From: JAZBPO01 sp963691775
GTDB taxonomy: Bacteria > Pseudomonadota > Gammaproteobacteria > Pseudomonadales > Azotimanducaceae
Reading direction: 5' to 3'
Length of the DNA: 64,000 nt
Assembly: GCA_963691775.1 (NCBI GenBank)
Contig: OY829369.1
Span: forward strand, 1,550,001 to 1,614,000
Shown here: piece by piece, positions 8,520 through 17,303 of the stretch
Position numbering within the stretch: the stretch's first letter is position 1
How the letters are laid out: every line of letters begins with the position of its first letter
Position numbers and translations under genes: made by a program
The notes under the pieces: model-generated
Databases searched by the model: none
Told to the model about the DNA's origin: nothing
The model's input: only the letters and a program-made list of their open reading frames with translations

Positions 8520-9992
8520 ATGAACGACGTTCATCCGATCGATCTGACGATCATGCTCGCCTACCTCGTGCTGATAACGGGTGTCGGCGTATCACTCGCC
8601 CGCCGCATCGGCGATGCGCGAGACTACTTCCTCGCTGGGCGCTCCCTTGGCTGGGGGATCATCGGTCTGTCGATCATCGGCACGAACGTGTCCGCCCAGA
8701 GCTACGTCGGCGCGGCGGGCGGCGCCTGGAACGTGGGCATCGCGCAGGCGAACTTCGAATGGATCGGCGCGATTCCCGCGATGATCCTCGCCTCCCTCGT
8801 GTTCATCCCCGTGTACTGGCGCGCAGGCGTGTACTCCATTCCCGAGTACATGGGCCTGCGCTACGGCGAGCCGGTCCGCGTGCTGACAGCAGGCATCGCG
8901 AGCCTGTTCTCGATCTTCGGGATTGCGGTGTCCATGTACGCGATCTCGATCACGCTCGAGACCTATCTCGGCTGGCCCATGTGGGTCGGCATCCTGGTGA
9001 CCGGCGGCGTGGTCGGCACCTATTCAATTTCAGGCGGACTCGCAGCCGTCGCATTTACCGACGCACTCCAGGTGCTGATCATGTTCATCGGCGGCGTCGT
9101 CATCTTCTGGCTCGGCATGCAGGAAACCGGTGGCTTCGACGCCTTCACGGAGCGCCTCGTTGCCGATCACCCGGATCACCTCTCGGCCTATCTGCCGAAC
9201 GATCATCCGGACTTCCCCTGGGTCGGCGTGCTCCTCGGCCTCGGCTTCGTTCTGTCGCCCGCCTACTGGTGCGGCGGCCAGGCGATCCTGCAGCGCACTC
9301 TCGGGGCACGCAGCGAGTGGGATGCGAAGGCGTCGATGATGTTCGCGGCCTTCGGCAAGACGCTCGTGCCACTGCTCATCGTGTTTCCGGGCCTGCTCGC
9401 GCTCGTGATGATGGCGCCCATCGAGGAAGCAGACATGGCCCTGCCCTGGGTCGTGAAGGAGATGCTGCCGCCAGGCCTGTCGGGGCTCATGTTCATCGCG
9501 ATCATCGCGGCGCTGCAGTCTTCCCTCGACTCGGGCCTGAACAGCACCGCGCTCATGATCACGCGCGACATCCGCGGCGTGCTCTTTCCGCACCGTGACG
9601 AGCGCAAGGACCTGCTCGTAGGCCGTATCGCGACCTTCGTCATTCTCATCCTCGGCATGATCGCCGCGCCCTGGATCTCGGCTCTCGGCGGGATCTTCCT
9701 CGCCGTGCAATTGCTGCTGTCGCTGTTCCAGGGGCCAACGCTCGCGCTCCTGCTCGCGGGTGTCGCGACGCGCTGGGCAACGCCGGCAGCGGGGCTGGTG
9801 ACGCTTTCGCTCGGCGTGCCCCTCGCCGGCCTGCTGATCTATCTCGGCTTCAACATGCTCTACGTCGCGTTCTCGACGTTCATCTTCTCCCTCGGGACCC
9901 TGGCGCTGGTGAGTGCCCGCACTCAGGGCCTCGAAGACACGCTCCTCGATCGGCTCACCTTCGGCGGCCGACCGGAGGCGCAGCATGCTTGA
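8520..9992 (+). CDS. Sodium:solute symporter (SSS family)
   Basis: 490 residues with about thirteen transmembrane helices. The N-terminal RRIGDARDYFLAGRSLGWGIIGLSIIGTNVSAQSYVG and the SISGGLAAVAFTDALQ segment are the standard SSS (LeuT-fold) signatures; the YSISGGL region lines the Na+ site. Members import sugars, amino or organic acids with sodium; this branch often carries sugars. Its last codons overlap the start of a 68-residue membrane protein, so the two form a pair. Confidence 0.93.
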   Translation: MNDVHPIDLTIMLAYLVLITGVGVSLARRIGDARDYFLAGRSLGWGIIGLSIIGTNVSAQSYVGAAGGAWNVGIAQANFEWIGAIPAMILASLVFIPVYWRAGVYSIPEYMGLRYGEPVRVLTAGIASLFSIFGIAVSMYAISITLETYLGWPMWVGILVTGGVVGTYSISGGLAAVAFTDALQVLIMFIGGVVIFWLGMQETGGFDAFTERLVADHPDHLSAYLPNDHPDFPWVGVLLGLGFVLSPAYWCGGQAILQRTLGARSEWDAKASMMFAAFGKTLVPLLIVFPGLLALVMMAPIEEADMALPWVVKEMLPPGLSGLMFIAIIAALQSSLDSGLNSTALMITRDIRGVLFPHRDERKDLLVGRIATFVILILGMIAAPWISALGGIFLAVQLLLSLFQGPTLALLLAGVATRWATPAAGLVTLSLGVPLAGLLIYLGFNMLYVAFSTFIFSLGTLALVSARTQGLEDTLLDRLTFGGRPEAQHA

Positions 9993-10191
9993 ACGTTTTC
10001 AGGCTCTGCCCGTCGCCTGGGCGCTGCCGCTCACCTTCGTGGCGTTCGCGGTGCTCATTGCCCTCGTCTGGGCACTGCCGCGCGCGTCCATTCTGAAGGA
10101 TGCGCCCGACGGCGCCGGCTGGCGCGATCTCCGGATCTGGGCGACGCTGCTCGTCTGCTTCCAGCTCGGGATCTATCTGCTCACCGACTGA
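9985..10191 (+). CDS. Small membrane protein translationally coupled to the symporter
   Basis: 68 residues with two hydrophobic helices (PLTFVAFAVLIALVWALP and LRIWATLLVCFQLGIYLLTD). The ATG lies inside the last codons of the symporter gene, which is strong evidence for coupling. I recognise no family; the positional inference is a small accessory subunit of the transporter. Confidence 0.65.
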   Translation: MLERFQALPVAWALPLTFVAFAVLIALVWALPRASILKDAPDGAGWRDLRIWATLLVCFQLGIYLLTD

Positions 10192-10195
10192 GCCG

Positions 10196-10801
10196 TCACT
10201 GAGACGGCTCACAGGGGACGAGCGCATCGCGCAAGGCCTCCGCGGGCTCGCCCGGGAGTGCCAGCAAGTCGCGCCGTCGGGTCAGGCGCACGTAGTCACC
10301 GTCGCGAGCCGTCCGTAGCCAGGTCGCCACTGGCAGTTCAGCCGGCGCCTCACCGATGAAGCACCCCGCGATAATCGAGATCGACAGGGTCCCGACCCCG
10401 TCGTCACCGTTCGCGCGCAATCGGCGGATGCTCGCTTGCGACGCACGAAACCGCTCGTGATCCGCGGGCGCGATCTCTGCGGTGAACACCGCGTCCATCG
10501 GGTCTGCACCGTCGATTTGGCGGAGCGGCATCACGGCGAGATCGAAGTACTCGGCGAGCGCCTCCGTGCCGGCGGTCGTCGGCTCGAAGCCCAGGAAGAG
10601 GCGCGCATCTCCGAGCCGCAGACCAACGCCGGCAGGCACAGAGACGGCCGCACCGATCTCGGCAGGATCGGAAGTGAGCGGAGACAGGCTCGCCGCGGCG
10701 AAGAGCCCCGGCACGGTCAGCGTGGTGCATCCGGACAGCAGCAGGGCGAACAGGAAGAGCAGTAGGCGTGAGGTATGAAGAGGGGGAGGGGGAAGGGGCA
10801 T
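10196..10801 (-). CDS. Lipoprotein of unknown function
   Basis: About 201 residues. It has a lipoprotein signal with lipobox LLLSGC (Cys near residue 25), followed by a mature domain with no motif I recognise. ATG 10801 is used; a GTG two codons upstream sits nine bases from GGAG and could be the true start. It is divergent from the DUF2975/XRE pair across a short AT-rich stretch. Confidence 0.65.
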   Translation of the reverse strand: MPLPPPPLHTSRLLLFLFALLLSGCTTLTVPGLFAAASLSPLTSDPAEIGAAVSVPAGVGLRLGDARLFLGFEPTTAGTEALAEYFDLAVMPLRQIDGADPMDAVFTAEIAPADHERFRASQASIRRLRANGDDGVGTLSISIIAGCFIGEAPAELPVATWLRTARDGDYVRLTRRRDLLALPGEPAEALRDALVPCEPSQ

Positions 10802-10875
10802 GCGCACGAGTGACAACTCCGAGATAGATCGCTAGAGTTCAATTATCGTAAAACATAAATTCATGGCCGTTCCAC

Positions 10876-11418
10876 ATGGATCTCACATCAGATCTTTGCC
10901 GCGCCGCAGGCCGCTCTCGTCGCTTGCTGGAAGTCCTCATCGTGCTCGCCCTGCTACTCATGGCGAGCTGCGCGATCTGGGGGATCTTCGATCCCGCGAC
11001 CGTCGGCGAGATGCTCCGTGCAGTGGGGGCACGCGCACCGAAGGACATCGCCGCCTGGCAGACGCGAGCACTCGACGGACTACTGATCGTGCAGATTGGC
11101 GTCTGGACCGGCGCACTGATCGCGCTGCGCAGCGTATTCGCCGGCATGCACAGGGAGCCGCCCTTCCCGCCCGTTGCAGTGCGGGGGGCGCAGCGCGCGT
11201 TCCGATGGATCCTCGCGGGCTTCGGCCTGTCCCTGCTCGGGCCACCGATCGCCTCCGTGGTCAGCACCTGGCACATGCCGCCCGGCCGGCGGGAACTCAG
11301 CATCCACTTCGGATCCAGCCATGCGCTCACCCTCATAGCGCTGACGCTAACGGCGATGATGAGTCGCGCGTTTAGCCTCGCCGCCGAGCTCTGGCAGGAC
11401 CATCAGGAAATCGTCTGA
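10876..11418 (+). CDS. DUF2975-like membrane protein
   Basis: 180 residues with four transmembrane helices (about 18-36, 68-86, 112-130, 145-165). The layout and partner match the DUF2975 family, whose members are nearly always encoded next to a small YozG-like Cro/C1 regulator, as here. Function is unknown. Its stop overlaps the start of the regulator gene (ATGA), so the pair is coupled. The ATG at 10876 lies close to an AT-rich region that should hold the promoter. Confidence 0.75.
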   Translation: MDLTSDLCRAAGRSRRLLEVLIVLALLLMASCAIWGIFDPATVGEMLRAVGARAPKDIAAWQTRALDGLLIVQIGVWTGALIALRSVFAGMHREPPFPPVAVRGAQRAFRWILAGFGLSLLGPPIASVVSTWHMPPGRRELSIHFGSSHALTLIALTLTAMMSRAFSLAAELWQDHQEIV

Positions 11419-11642
11419 TGCCGATCGTCGTCCGTCTCGACGTGATGCTGGCGCAACGGAAGATGCGTTCGAAGGACCTCGCCGCGGCCATCGGCATCTC
11501 GGAGACGAACCTCTCGCTGCTCAAATCCGGGAAGGTTCGCGGCGTGCGCTTCGGCACGCTCTCAGCGATTTGCGAGGCCCTCGCTTGTCAGCCGGGCGAT
11601 CTGCTCGAATTCGTGCCCGACGAGGAAGCCCCACCACGCTGA
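11418..11642 (+). CDS. Small XRE/Cro-family regulator (YozG-like)
   Basis: 74 residues, essentially a single helix-turn-helix: MPIVVRLDVMLAQRKMRSKDLAAAIGISETNLSLLKSGK with recognition helix around residues 29-37, then FGTLSAICEALACQPGDLLEFVPDE. This compact form is the usual partner of DUF2975 membrane proteins. It probably represses its own operon; the membrane partner may modulate it. It overlaps the upstream gene by ATGA. Confidence 0.88.
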   Translation: MPIVVRLDVMLAQRKMRSKDLAAAIGISETNLSLLKSGKVRGVRFGTLSAICEALACQPGDLLEFVPDEEAPPR

Positions 11643-11646
11643 GCTA

Positions 11647-12747
11647 TCAATGCGGCGGGGACAGCACTCCGGTCGCCACGAACTGCTCGAGCGCTTCGAC
11701 GTGCGGCGCGATGTCGAGCCCTTCGACAGCAAGCCAGGCGTCGTCGTAGGCCGTATCGCGATAGCGCTCGCCGCCGTCGCAGATGAGCGTGACCACCGCG
11801 CCGGGCCGCCCGCGCTGCTTCAGGCCTGCGAGCAGGCGTGCGCAGACGACGAAATTCGTGCCCGTGGACGGTCCGACGCGACGACCCAGCAGGCGCTCAA
11901 GCACCCGTATCGCGGCGAAGGACGCCGCGTCCGGCACCGCCTCCATGCGGTCAATCACGTCCGCCACGAAGCTCGGCTCGACCCGCGGCCGGCCGATGCC
12001 CTCGATACGCGATGACCGCGCACCGCGCAGGCTGGCGTCGCGCTTGTGCCAGTACTCGGTGAACACCGAATGCTCCGGGTCTGCCACCGCGAGTCGGGTC
12101 GGATGACAGCGATAGCGGATGAAGCGGCCGATCGTGGCCGACGTGCCACCCGTCCCCGCGCCGACAACGATCCAGTCCGGCACGGCGACGGGCTCACGGG
12201 CGAGCTGCGCGAAGATCGATTCAGCGATGTTGTTGTTGCCGCGCCAGTCCGTGGCGCGCTCGGCGAAGGTGAACTGATCCATATAATGGCCGTCGAGCGA
12301 GGCCGCGAGCGCTTCCGCGGCGTCGTAGAGCTCCGCGGGCGGCACCGGATGGCAGCGGCCACCGTAGAACTCGATCTGTTCGACCTTCTGCCGAGAAGTG
12401 CCTTCGGGGATGACCGCGACGAAGGGCAGTTCGAGCAGGCGCGCAAAATAGGCCTCCGAAACCGCGGTCGAGCCCGACGACGCTTCGACGATCGTCATGC
12501 CGGCGCGAATCCGGCCATTGCAGAGCCCGTAGAGAAACAGCGATCGCGCGAGGCGATGTTTCAGGGAGCCTGAGGGATGCGTCGACTCATCCTTGAAGTA
12601 CAGGGGCACGCCCGGCACGCCCGGCAGGTCCAGGCGCATGAGATGGGTGTCGGCAGACCGGGTGAAGTCTGCCTCGATGCGATGGATCGCATCCGAGACC
12701 CAGACATCCTGGGAGGAACGATGCGCGGCGGCATCCGCAGTGGTCAT
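11647..12747 (-). CDS. PLP-dependent cysteine synthase-like enzyme (fold type II)
   Basis: 366 residues of the tryptophan synthase beta/cysteine synthase superfamily. The PLP lysine is Lys63 in HPSGSLKHRLA, the substrate loop is EASSGSTAVSEA, and the phosphate-binding loop is GAGTGGTSATIG. The N-terminus before residue 30 and the long C-terminus resemble the branch that includes the mycobacterial cysteine desulfhydrase Cds1 rather than CysK/CysM. It could therefore release H2S from cysteine; this is inference. ATG 12747 gives a normal length; upstream frame is basic, non-coding-like. Confidence 0.85.
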   Translation of the reverse strand: MTTADAAAHRSSQDVWVSDAIHRIEADFTRSADTHLMRLDLPGVPGVPLYFKDESTHPSGSLKHRLARSLFLYGLCNGRIRAGMTIVEASSGSTAVSEAYFARLLELPFVAVIPEGTSRQKVEQIEFYGGRCHPVPPAELYDAAEALAASLDGHYMDQFTFAERATDWRGNNNIAESIFAQLAREPVAVPDWIVVGAGTGGTSATIGRFIRYRCHPTRLAVADPEHSVFTEYWHKRDASLRGARSSRIEGIGRPRVEPSFVADVIDRMEAVPDAASFAAIRVLERLLGRRVGPSTGTNFVVCARLLAGLKQRGRPGAVVTLICDGGERYRDTAYDDAWLAVEGLDIAPHVEALEQFVATGVLSPPH

Positions 12748-12820
12748 GGCGCGCTCCGCGCGAGTTCTGGACGCGCGGACTTGTACGCTGAATGGAGGGC
12801 GCCGTCGACGGCCAGGCGCC

Positions 12821-13645
12821 TCAGCGACCGATAAACACGCCCGGGCGCTTCTCCATGAAGGCGCGCACGGCCTCCTTGTGGTCTTCCGTGGCGGCGCATT
12901 CCACCGTGCCCTGCGCCTCGTCGCGGAGCGCATCGTCGAGCCGCCCCACGCTTGCGCGGTCGATGTTGCGCTTCATCCACGCGAGCGCCACCGGGGGAGC
13001 GCCGGCAATGTCCCTCGCGAGCGCCGCCGTTTCATCGTCAAGCGCGTCGCCCACCACCACCCGCTGCGCGATGCCCAGCGCGAGGCAGCGCTCGGCCGAC
13101 ACGCGCTCACCCGTGAAGTACAGGAGCTTCGCCTGGGCCGGACCGACGAGGCGCTGCAGCAACCAGGTACCGCCGTAGTCGCCTGCCAGGCCGACATTGC
13201 GAAAGCCGGTGGTCACGAAAGCCCGCTCGGCCATCAGCCGCACGTCACAGGACAGGGCGATGGACATGCCCGCGCCCGCAGCCGGCCCCGGCAGGGCCGC
13301 GATCGTCGGTCGCGGGAAGTGCGCAAGGCGGAGCGTGAGCGTCTCCTGGCGACGTACAAGCTCGCGCACGGCCTCGTCTCGACTCACGGGCGGCCGGTCA
13401 CCGCGCGCATCCCCCATGCCGCCAATATCGCCGCCGGCGCAGAATGCCGTGCCCGCGCCGGTGATGACGAGCACGCGCACGCGCGCATCGCGCGCCAGCA
13501 CGTCGAGCGTCTGCCGCAGGGCCGGCGTCAGCGTGTCCGAAAGCGCGTTGCGCCGCTCGGGGCGATTGAGCGTGAGCGTCGCGACGCCATCCTCTGTCAG
13601 CGTTCCGAGCAGTTCGCTCGTTCCGGTCTCGAGCGTCTCGAGCAT
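12821..13645 (-). CDS. Enoyl-CoA hydratase/isomerase family protein
   Basis: 274 residues of the crotonase fold. NRPERRNALS begins the CoA-binding core, and the oxyanion-hole motifs AFCAGGDIGGM and PGPAAGAGMSIALSCD are both intact. It probably acts on 2-enoyl-CoA intermediates of fatty acid or amino acid breakdown. The ATG at 13645 follows a strong GGGGAGGGAG site. The gene is divergent from the acyl-CoA carboxylase, which fits a shared acyl-CoA catabolic role. The open frame continues upstream through the opposite strand of the carboxylase, which is a GC artefact. Confidence 0.92.
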   Translation of the reverse strand: MLETLETGTSELLGTLTEDGVATLTLNRPERRNALSDTLTPALRQTLDVLARDARVRVLVITGAGTAFCAGGDIGGMGDARGDRPPVSRDEAVRELVRRQETLTLRLAHFPRPTIAALPGPAAGAGMSIALSCDVRLMAERAFVTTGFRNVGLAGDYGGTWLLQRLVGPAQAKLLYFTGERVSAERCLALGIAQRVVVGDALDDETAALARDIAGAPPVALAWMKRNIDRASVGRLDDALRDEAQGTVECAATEDHKEAVRAFMEKRPGVFIGR

Positions 13646-13756
13646 GGGCTCCCTCCCCAGATAGATTTCATGACGCAACTGATTGTTTGGCAACATTAGC
13701 AGCAATCCGCGCTCTGTTAATCTGCGCGGCCGTGTCCTTGGGGAGGGAGCGCACTG

Positions 13757-16700
13757 ATGGCCATCGAGCGAATCGTCGTCGCCAATCGAGGCGAGATCGC
13801 CGTGCGGATCGTACGCGCGTGCGCTGACGCGGGGCTGACGTCGATTGCACTGTTTTCCCCGGACGATGCAGACGCGCTCCACGTTCGCCTTGCCGACACC
13901 GCCCAGGCTCTCCCGGGCACGGGCGCGCGCGCCTATCTCGACATCGAGGCAGTTGTTGCCGCCGCGCGCGAAGCAGGCGCGGATGCGGTGCATCCCGGCT
14001 ACGGCTTTCTGTCGGAGAACGCGGCCTTCGCCGAAGCGTGTGAGGCTGCCGGCATCGTGTTCATCGGCCCGACGCCCGCTTCCCTTGCGCTCTTCGGCGA
14101 CAAGATTCGCGCGCGGGCGGCGGCGAAGGACTGCGGCGTACCGCTGCTGCCAGGCACCGACGGGCCGACCGATCTCGAGGCTGCGCGCGCATTCATGGCT
14201 GCCCACGATGATGCGCCAGTGATGCTCAAGGCTGTCGCCGGCGGCGGCGGCCGCGGCATGCGTCCGGTGGAGGATCCCGCCGACCTCGAAGCCGCCTTCG
14301 AACGCTGCGCTTCGGAGGCAGAGGCGTCCTTCGGCAACGGCGCACTCTATGTGGAGCGCTATCTGCCGCGCGCGCGGCACGTCGAAGTCCAGATCGTCGG
14401 GGACGGACGCGGCGGCATCACGCACCTCTACGAACGCGAATGCACGCTGCAGCGGCGGCAGCAGAAGCTCGTGGAGATCGCCCCGAGCCCGAATCTCGAT
14501 CCGGGCCTGCGCCAGCAGATCCTCGACGCAGCCGTCACCCTCGCGGCCAGTGCGCAGTACCGGAGCCTCGGCACCTTCGAATTCCTCGTTGACGCGGACG
14601 GAGCCGGCGCCGACGCGACCTTTGCCTTCATGGAGGCCAATCCACGCCTGCAGGTGGAGCACACCGTCACCGAAATGGTCACGGGTGTGGACCTCGTACA
14701 GACCCAGTTCGCGATCACTTCCGGTGCCAGTCTGTCCGACCTGGGACTCGACGCAGCGCCACCGATCCCGCGCGGCCTCGCCATCCAGGTGCGCGTGAAC
14801 ACCGAGCAGATGCGGCCAGACGGCATGGCCTTGCCGAAGGGCGGCACGCTGACGCACTTTGCGCCGCCTTCCGGGCCGGGCGTGCGGACGGACACGCACG
14901 GCTTCACGGGTTACACCCCGTCGCCCGCGTTCGATTCGCTGCTCGCCAAGGTCATTGCGCACGAACCGAGCGGGGACTTCGAACGCGCCCTGCGCAAGAC
15001 CGCGCGCGCCCTCGAGGAATTCGAACTCGTCGGCATCCCCACCAACCGCGACTTCCTGCGCGCCATGCTTGGCGATGCCGACGTCATCGCCGACCGGGTG
15101 TACACCCGCTTCGTCGAGACGAACGCGGCCTCGCTCGTGGCGCGCGCAAGGGCGATCACGGCCGCAGAGGCCACGCCGGCAGCCCCGGCGCCCCCGAATC
15201 CGACCGCAGGCGCGCGCATCGACAACGGCGATCCGCTTGCCGTGCTCGCCCTCGGCAAGGAGGAGACGGCAGCAGACGAACAGGTTGAAGCCGCTGCACC
15301 GGACGGCGTCGTCGCCCTGCCCGCTCCCATGCAGGGCACGGTGCTCGCCTACGATGTGTCCGTTGGCGAGACCGTCCGCCCGGGCCAACAGCTCCTCGTC
15401 ATGGAAGCCATGAAAATGGAGCACGTTATCGCTGCGCCCTGCGGCGGACGGGTGCAGAACCTGGTTGCAGCCCCGGGGGCGGCCGTGCCGGAAGGCACGA
15501 CCCTGCTCTGGATCGAACCGGGCGAAGGCGAGGATACCGGCGAAGAAACCGCTGCTGAGGTGGATCTCGACGCGCGCCGACCGGATCTCGATGAAGTGCT
15601 CGAGCGGCACGCGTTCGGCCTGGACCCGGCGCGGCCCGAGGCCGTGGAGCGCCGCCGGAAAACGGGCCAGCGCACCGCGCGTGAGAATCTCGATGATCTC
15701 ATCGACCCGGACAGCTTCATCGAGTACGGGCCCCTCGTGATCGCGGCCCAGCGGCGCCGCCGGCCCGTCGACGAACTCATTCGCCGCACGCCGGCCGACG
15801 GCATGATCGCAGGCATCGGCTCCGTGAACGGCGCGCAATTCGTCGAAGGCCGCGCCCAGTGCGCGATCATGAGCTACGACTACACCGTGCTCGCCGGCAC
15901 CCAGGGCACGATGAACCACATCAAGAAGGATCGGCTGATCGAGATCGCCGAGCGCTCGCGCCTGCCGCTGGTGTTCTTCACGGAAGGGGGCGGCGGCCGT
16001 CCCGGCGACACGGACGGCACTGGTGTCGCCGGCCTCGACTGCCTCGCGTTCTGGTACTTCGGCAAGCTCTCCGGCCGGGTGCCCATGGTCGGCATCGTCT
16101 CCGGGCGCTGCTTCGCCGGTAACGCGGCGCTGCTCGGCACCTGCGACGTCATCATCGCCACCGAGCACTCGAACATCGGCATGGGCGGTCCGGCGATGAT
16201 CGAGGGCGGCGGCCTGGGCGTGTTCCGCCCGGAGGAGGTCGGGCCCGTGGCGGCGCAGCGCGCGAACGGCGTCGTCGACATCGCGGTGAAGGACGAAGCA
16301 GAAGCGGTCGCCGCGGCAAAGAAATACCTTTCCTACTTCCAGGGCCCGACCGCGGACTGGACCTGCACGGACCAGCGCCGCCTGCGCCATCTCATTCCCG
16401 AGAATCGCCTGCGCGTGTACGACATACGCAGCGTGATCGAAGCGCTCGCGGACAACGACTCCGTGCTCGAGCTTCGGCGCGACTGGGGCCACGGCATGAT
16501 CACCGCGCTCGTGCGCATCGAAGGCCGGCCGGTAGGTCTCATCGCGAACAACCCAGCCCATCTCGGCGGCGCCCTCGACGTCGAGGCCTGCGACAAGGGC
16601 GCGCGCTTCATGCAGCTCTGCGACGCCTTCAATCTGCCTATCGTGAGCCTGTGCGACACGCCCGGCTTCATGGTCGGCCCGGCCATCGAGGAAGCCGGCA

Positions 16701-17134
16701 TGGTCCGCCACGCAGGGCGCATGTTCGTCGCCGCCGGAGGCCTCACCGTACCGCTCATGACCATCGTACTGCGCAAGGGCTACGGCCTCGGCGCCCAGGC
16801 CATGGCCGGCGGCAGCTTCCGCGCACCGCTGTTCACCATCGCCTGGCCCACGAGCGAATTTGGAGGCATGGGCCTCGAAGGCGCGGTGAAGCTTGGCTAT
16901 CGCAAGGAACTCGAGGCCATCGAAGACCCGGAAGAGCGTCGGCAGACCTATCAGGGGATGGTCGACCGCATGTACGAGCGCGGAAAGGGCACGAACATGG
17001 CAAGCCACTTCGAGATCGACGACGTGATCGACCCGGCCGAGACCCGGCGCTGGATCGTGCGCGGCCTCGCCAGCTCGCCCCTGCCGCACTGGCGCGACGT
17101 AGAACCCAAACGCCCCCAGGTCGACACCTTCTGA
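13757..17134 (+). CDS. Single-chain acyl-CoA carboxylase (biotin carboxylase-BCCP-carboxyltransferase)
   Basis: 1125 residues joining all three activities of a biotin-dependent carboxylase. Residues 1-450 are biotin carboxylase (ANRGEIAVRIVRAC, HPGYGFLSEN, ATP-grasp loop VAGGGGRGM, EANPRLQVEHTVTEM). The biotinyl domain lies around 515-590 with Lys553 in MEAMKMEH. Residues about 600-1110 are the carboxyltransferase, with both halves present (GRAQCAIMSYDYTVLAGTQG; LCDTPGFMVGP). This BC-BCCP-CT order matches the single-chain long-chain acyl-CoA carboxylases described in actinobacteria and related proteobacterial proteins. The product would be a malonyl-type CoA ester. GGGGAGGGAG precedes the ATG. 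Substrate length is not predictable. Confidence 0.92.
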   Translation: MAIERIVVANRGEIAVRIVRACADAGLTSIALFSPDDADALHVRLADTAQALPGTGARAYLDIEAVVAAAREAGADAVHPGYGFLSENAAFAEACEAAGIVFIGPTPASLALFGDKIRARAAAKDCGVPLLPGTDGPTDLEAARAFMAAHDDAPVMLKAVAGGGGRGMRPVEDPADLEAAFERCASEAEASFGNGALYVERYLPRARHVEVQIVGDGRGGITHLYERECTLQRRQQKLVEIAPSPNLDPGLRQQILDAAVTLAASAQYRSLGTFEFLVDADGAGADATFAFMEANPRLQVEHTVTEMVTGVDLVQTQFAITSGASLSDLGLDAAPPIPRGLAIQVRVNTEQMRPDGMALPKGGTLTHFAPPSGPGVRTDTHGFTGYTPSPAFDSLLAKVIAHEPSGDFERALRKTARALEEFELVGIPTNRDFLRAMLGDADVIADRVYTRFVETNAASLVARARAITAAEATPAAPAPPNPTAGARIDNGDPLAVLALGKEETAADEQVEAAAPDGVVALPAPMQGTVLAYDVSVGETVRPGQQLLVMEAMKMEHVIAAPCGGRVQNLVAAPGAAVPEGTTLLWIEPGEGEDTGEETAAEVDLDARRPDLDEVLERHAFGLDPARPEAVERRRKTGQRTARENLDDLIDPDSFIEYGPLVIAAQRRRRPVDELIRRTPADGMIAGIGSVNGAQFVEGRAQCAIMSYDYTVLAGTQGTMNHIKKDRLIEIAERSRLPLVFFTEGGGGRPGDTDGTGVAGLDCLAFWYFGKLSGRVPMVGIVSGRCFAGNAALLGTCDVIIATEHSNIGMGGPAMIEGGGLGVFRPEEVGPVAAQRANGVVDIAVKDEAEAVAAAKKYLSYFQGPTADWTCTDQRRLRHLIPENRLRVYDIRSVIEALADNDSVLELRRDWGHGMITALVRIEGRPVGLIANNPAHLGGALDVEACDKGARFMQLCDAFNLPIVSLCDTPGFMVGPAIEEAGMVRHAGRMFVAAGGLTVPLMTIVLRKGYGLGAQAMAGGSFRAPLFTIAWPTSEFGGMGLEGAVKLGYRKELEAIEDPEERRQTYQGMVDRMYERGKGTNMASHFEIDDVIDPAETRRWIVRGLASSPLPHWRDVEPKRPQVDTF

Positions 17135-17168
17135 ACCTGAACAAGGGGTCTGACCCCATATTCAGGTT
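17134..17168. repeat. REP-like nested palindrome, copy 1
   Basis: Outer arms AACCTGAA/TTCAGGTT enclose an inner palindrome GGGGTC-T-GACCCC. The inner motif is a well-known bacterial REP element core. It starts at the stop codon of the carboxylase gene, so it may also end its transcript. Confidence 0.85.
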
Positions 17169-17196
17169 CGGGTCGGTGCGCCCCGAAACTCGGCTC

Positions 17197-17252
17197 AACC
17201 TGAACAAGGGGTCTGACCCCATATTCAAGGGGTCTGACCCCATATTCAGGTT
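17197..17252. repeat. REP-like nested palindrome, copy 2 with internal duplication
   Basis: Same outer arms as the copy at 17134, but the AAGGGGTCTGACCCCATATTC core is present twice in direct repeat. This gives three GGGGTC/GACCCC palindromes in about 120 bases. No REP-associated tyrosine transposase gene is in the window. Confidence 0.85.
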
Positions 17253-17303
17253 CGGGGGACTTTGTCCTGAGCGGGGGTTTGGGACGTGATGGAGAAGACA
17301 CGC

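Noticed and set aside
12821..17089. Very long leftward open frame across the carboxylase region
   Set aside because: Only its 3' 825 bases encode a recognisable protein (enoyl-CoA hydratase). The rest is the exact antisense of the carboxylase and is a GC-codon artefact.
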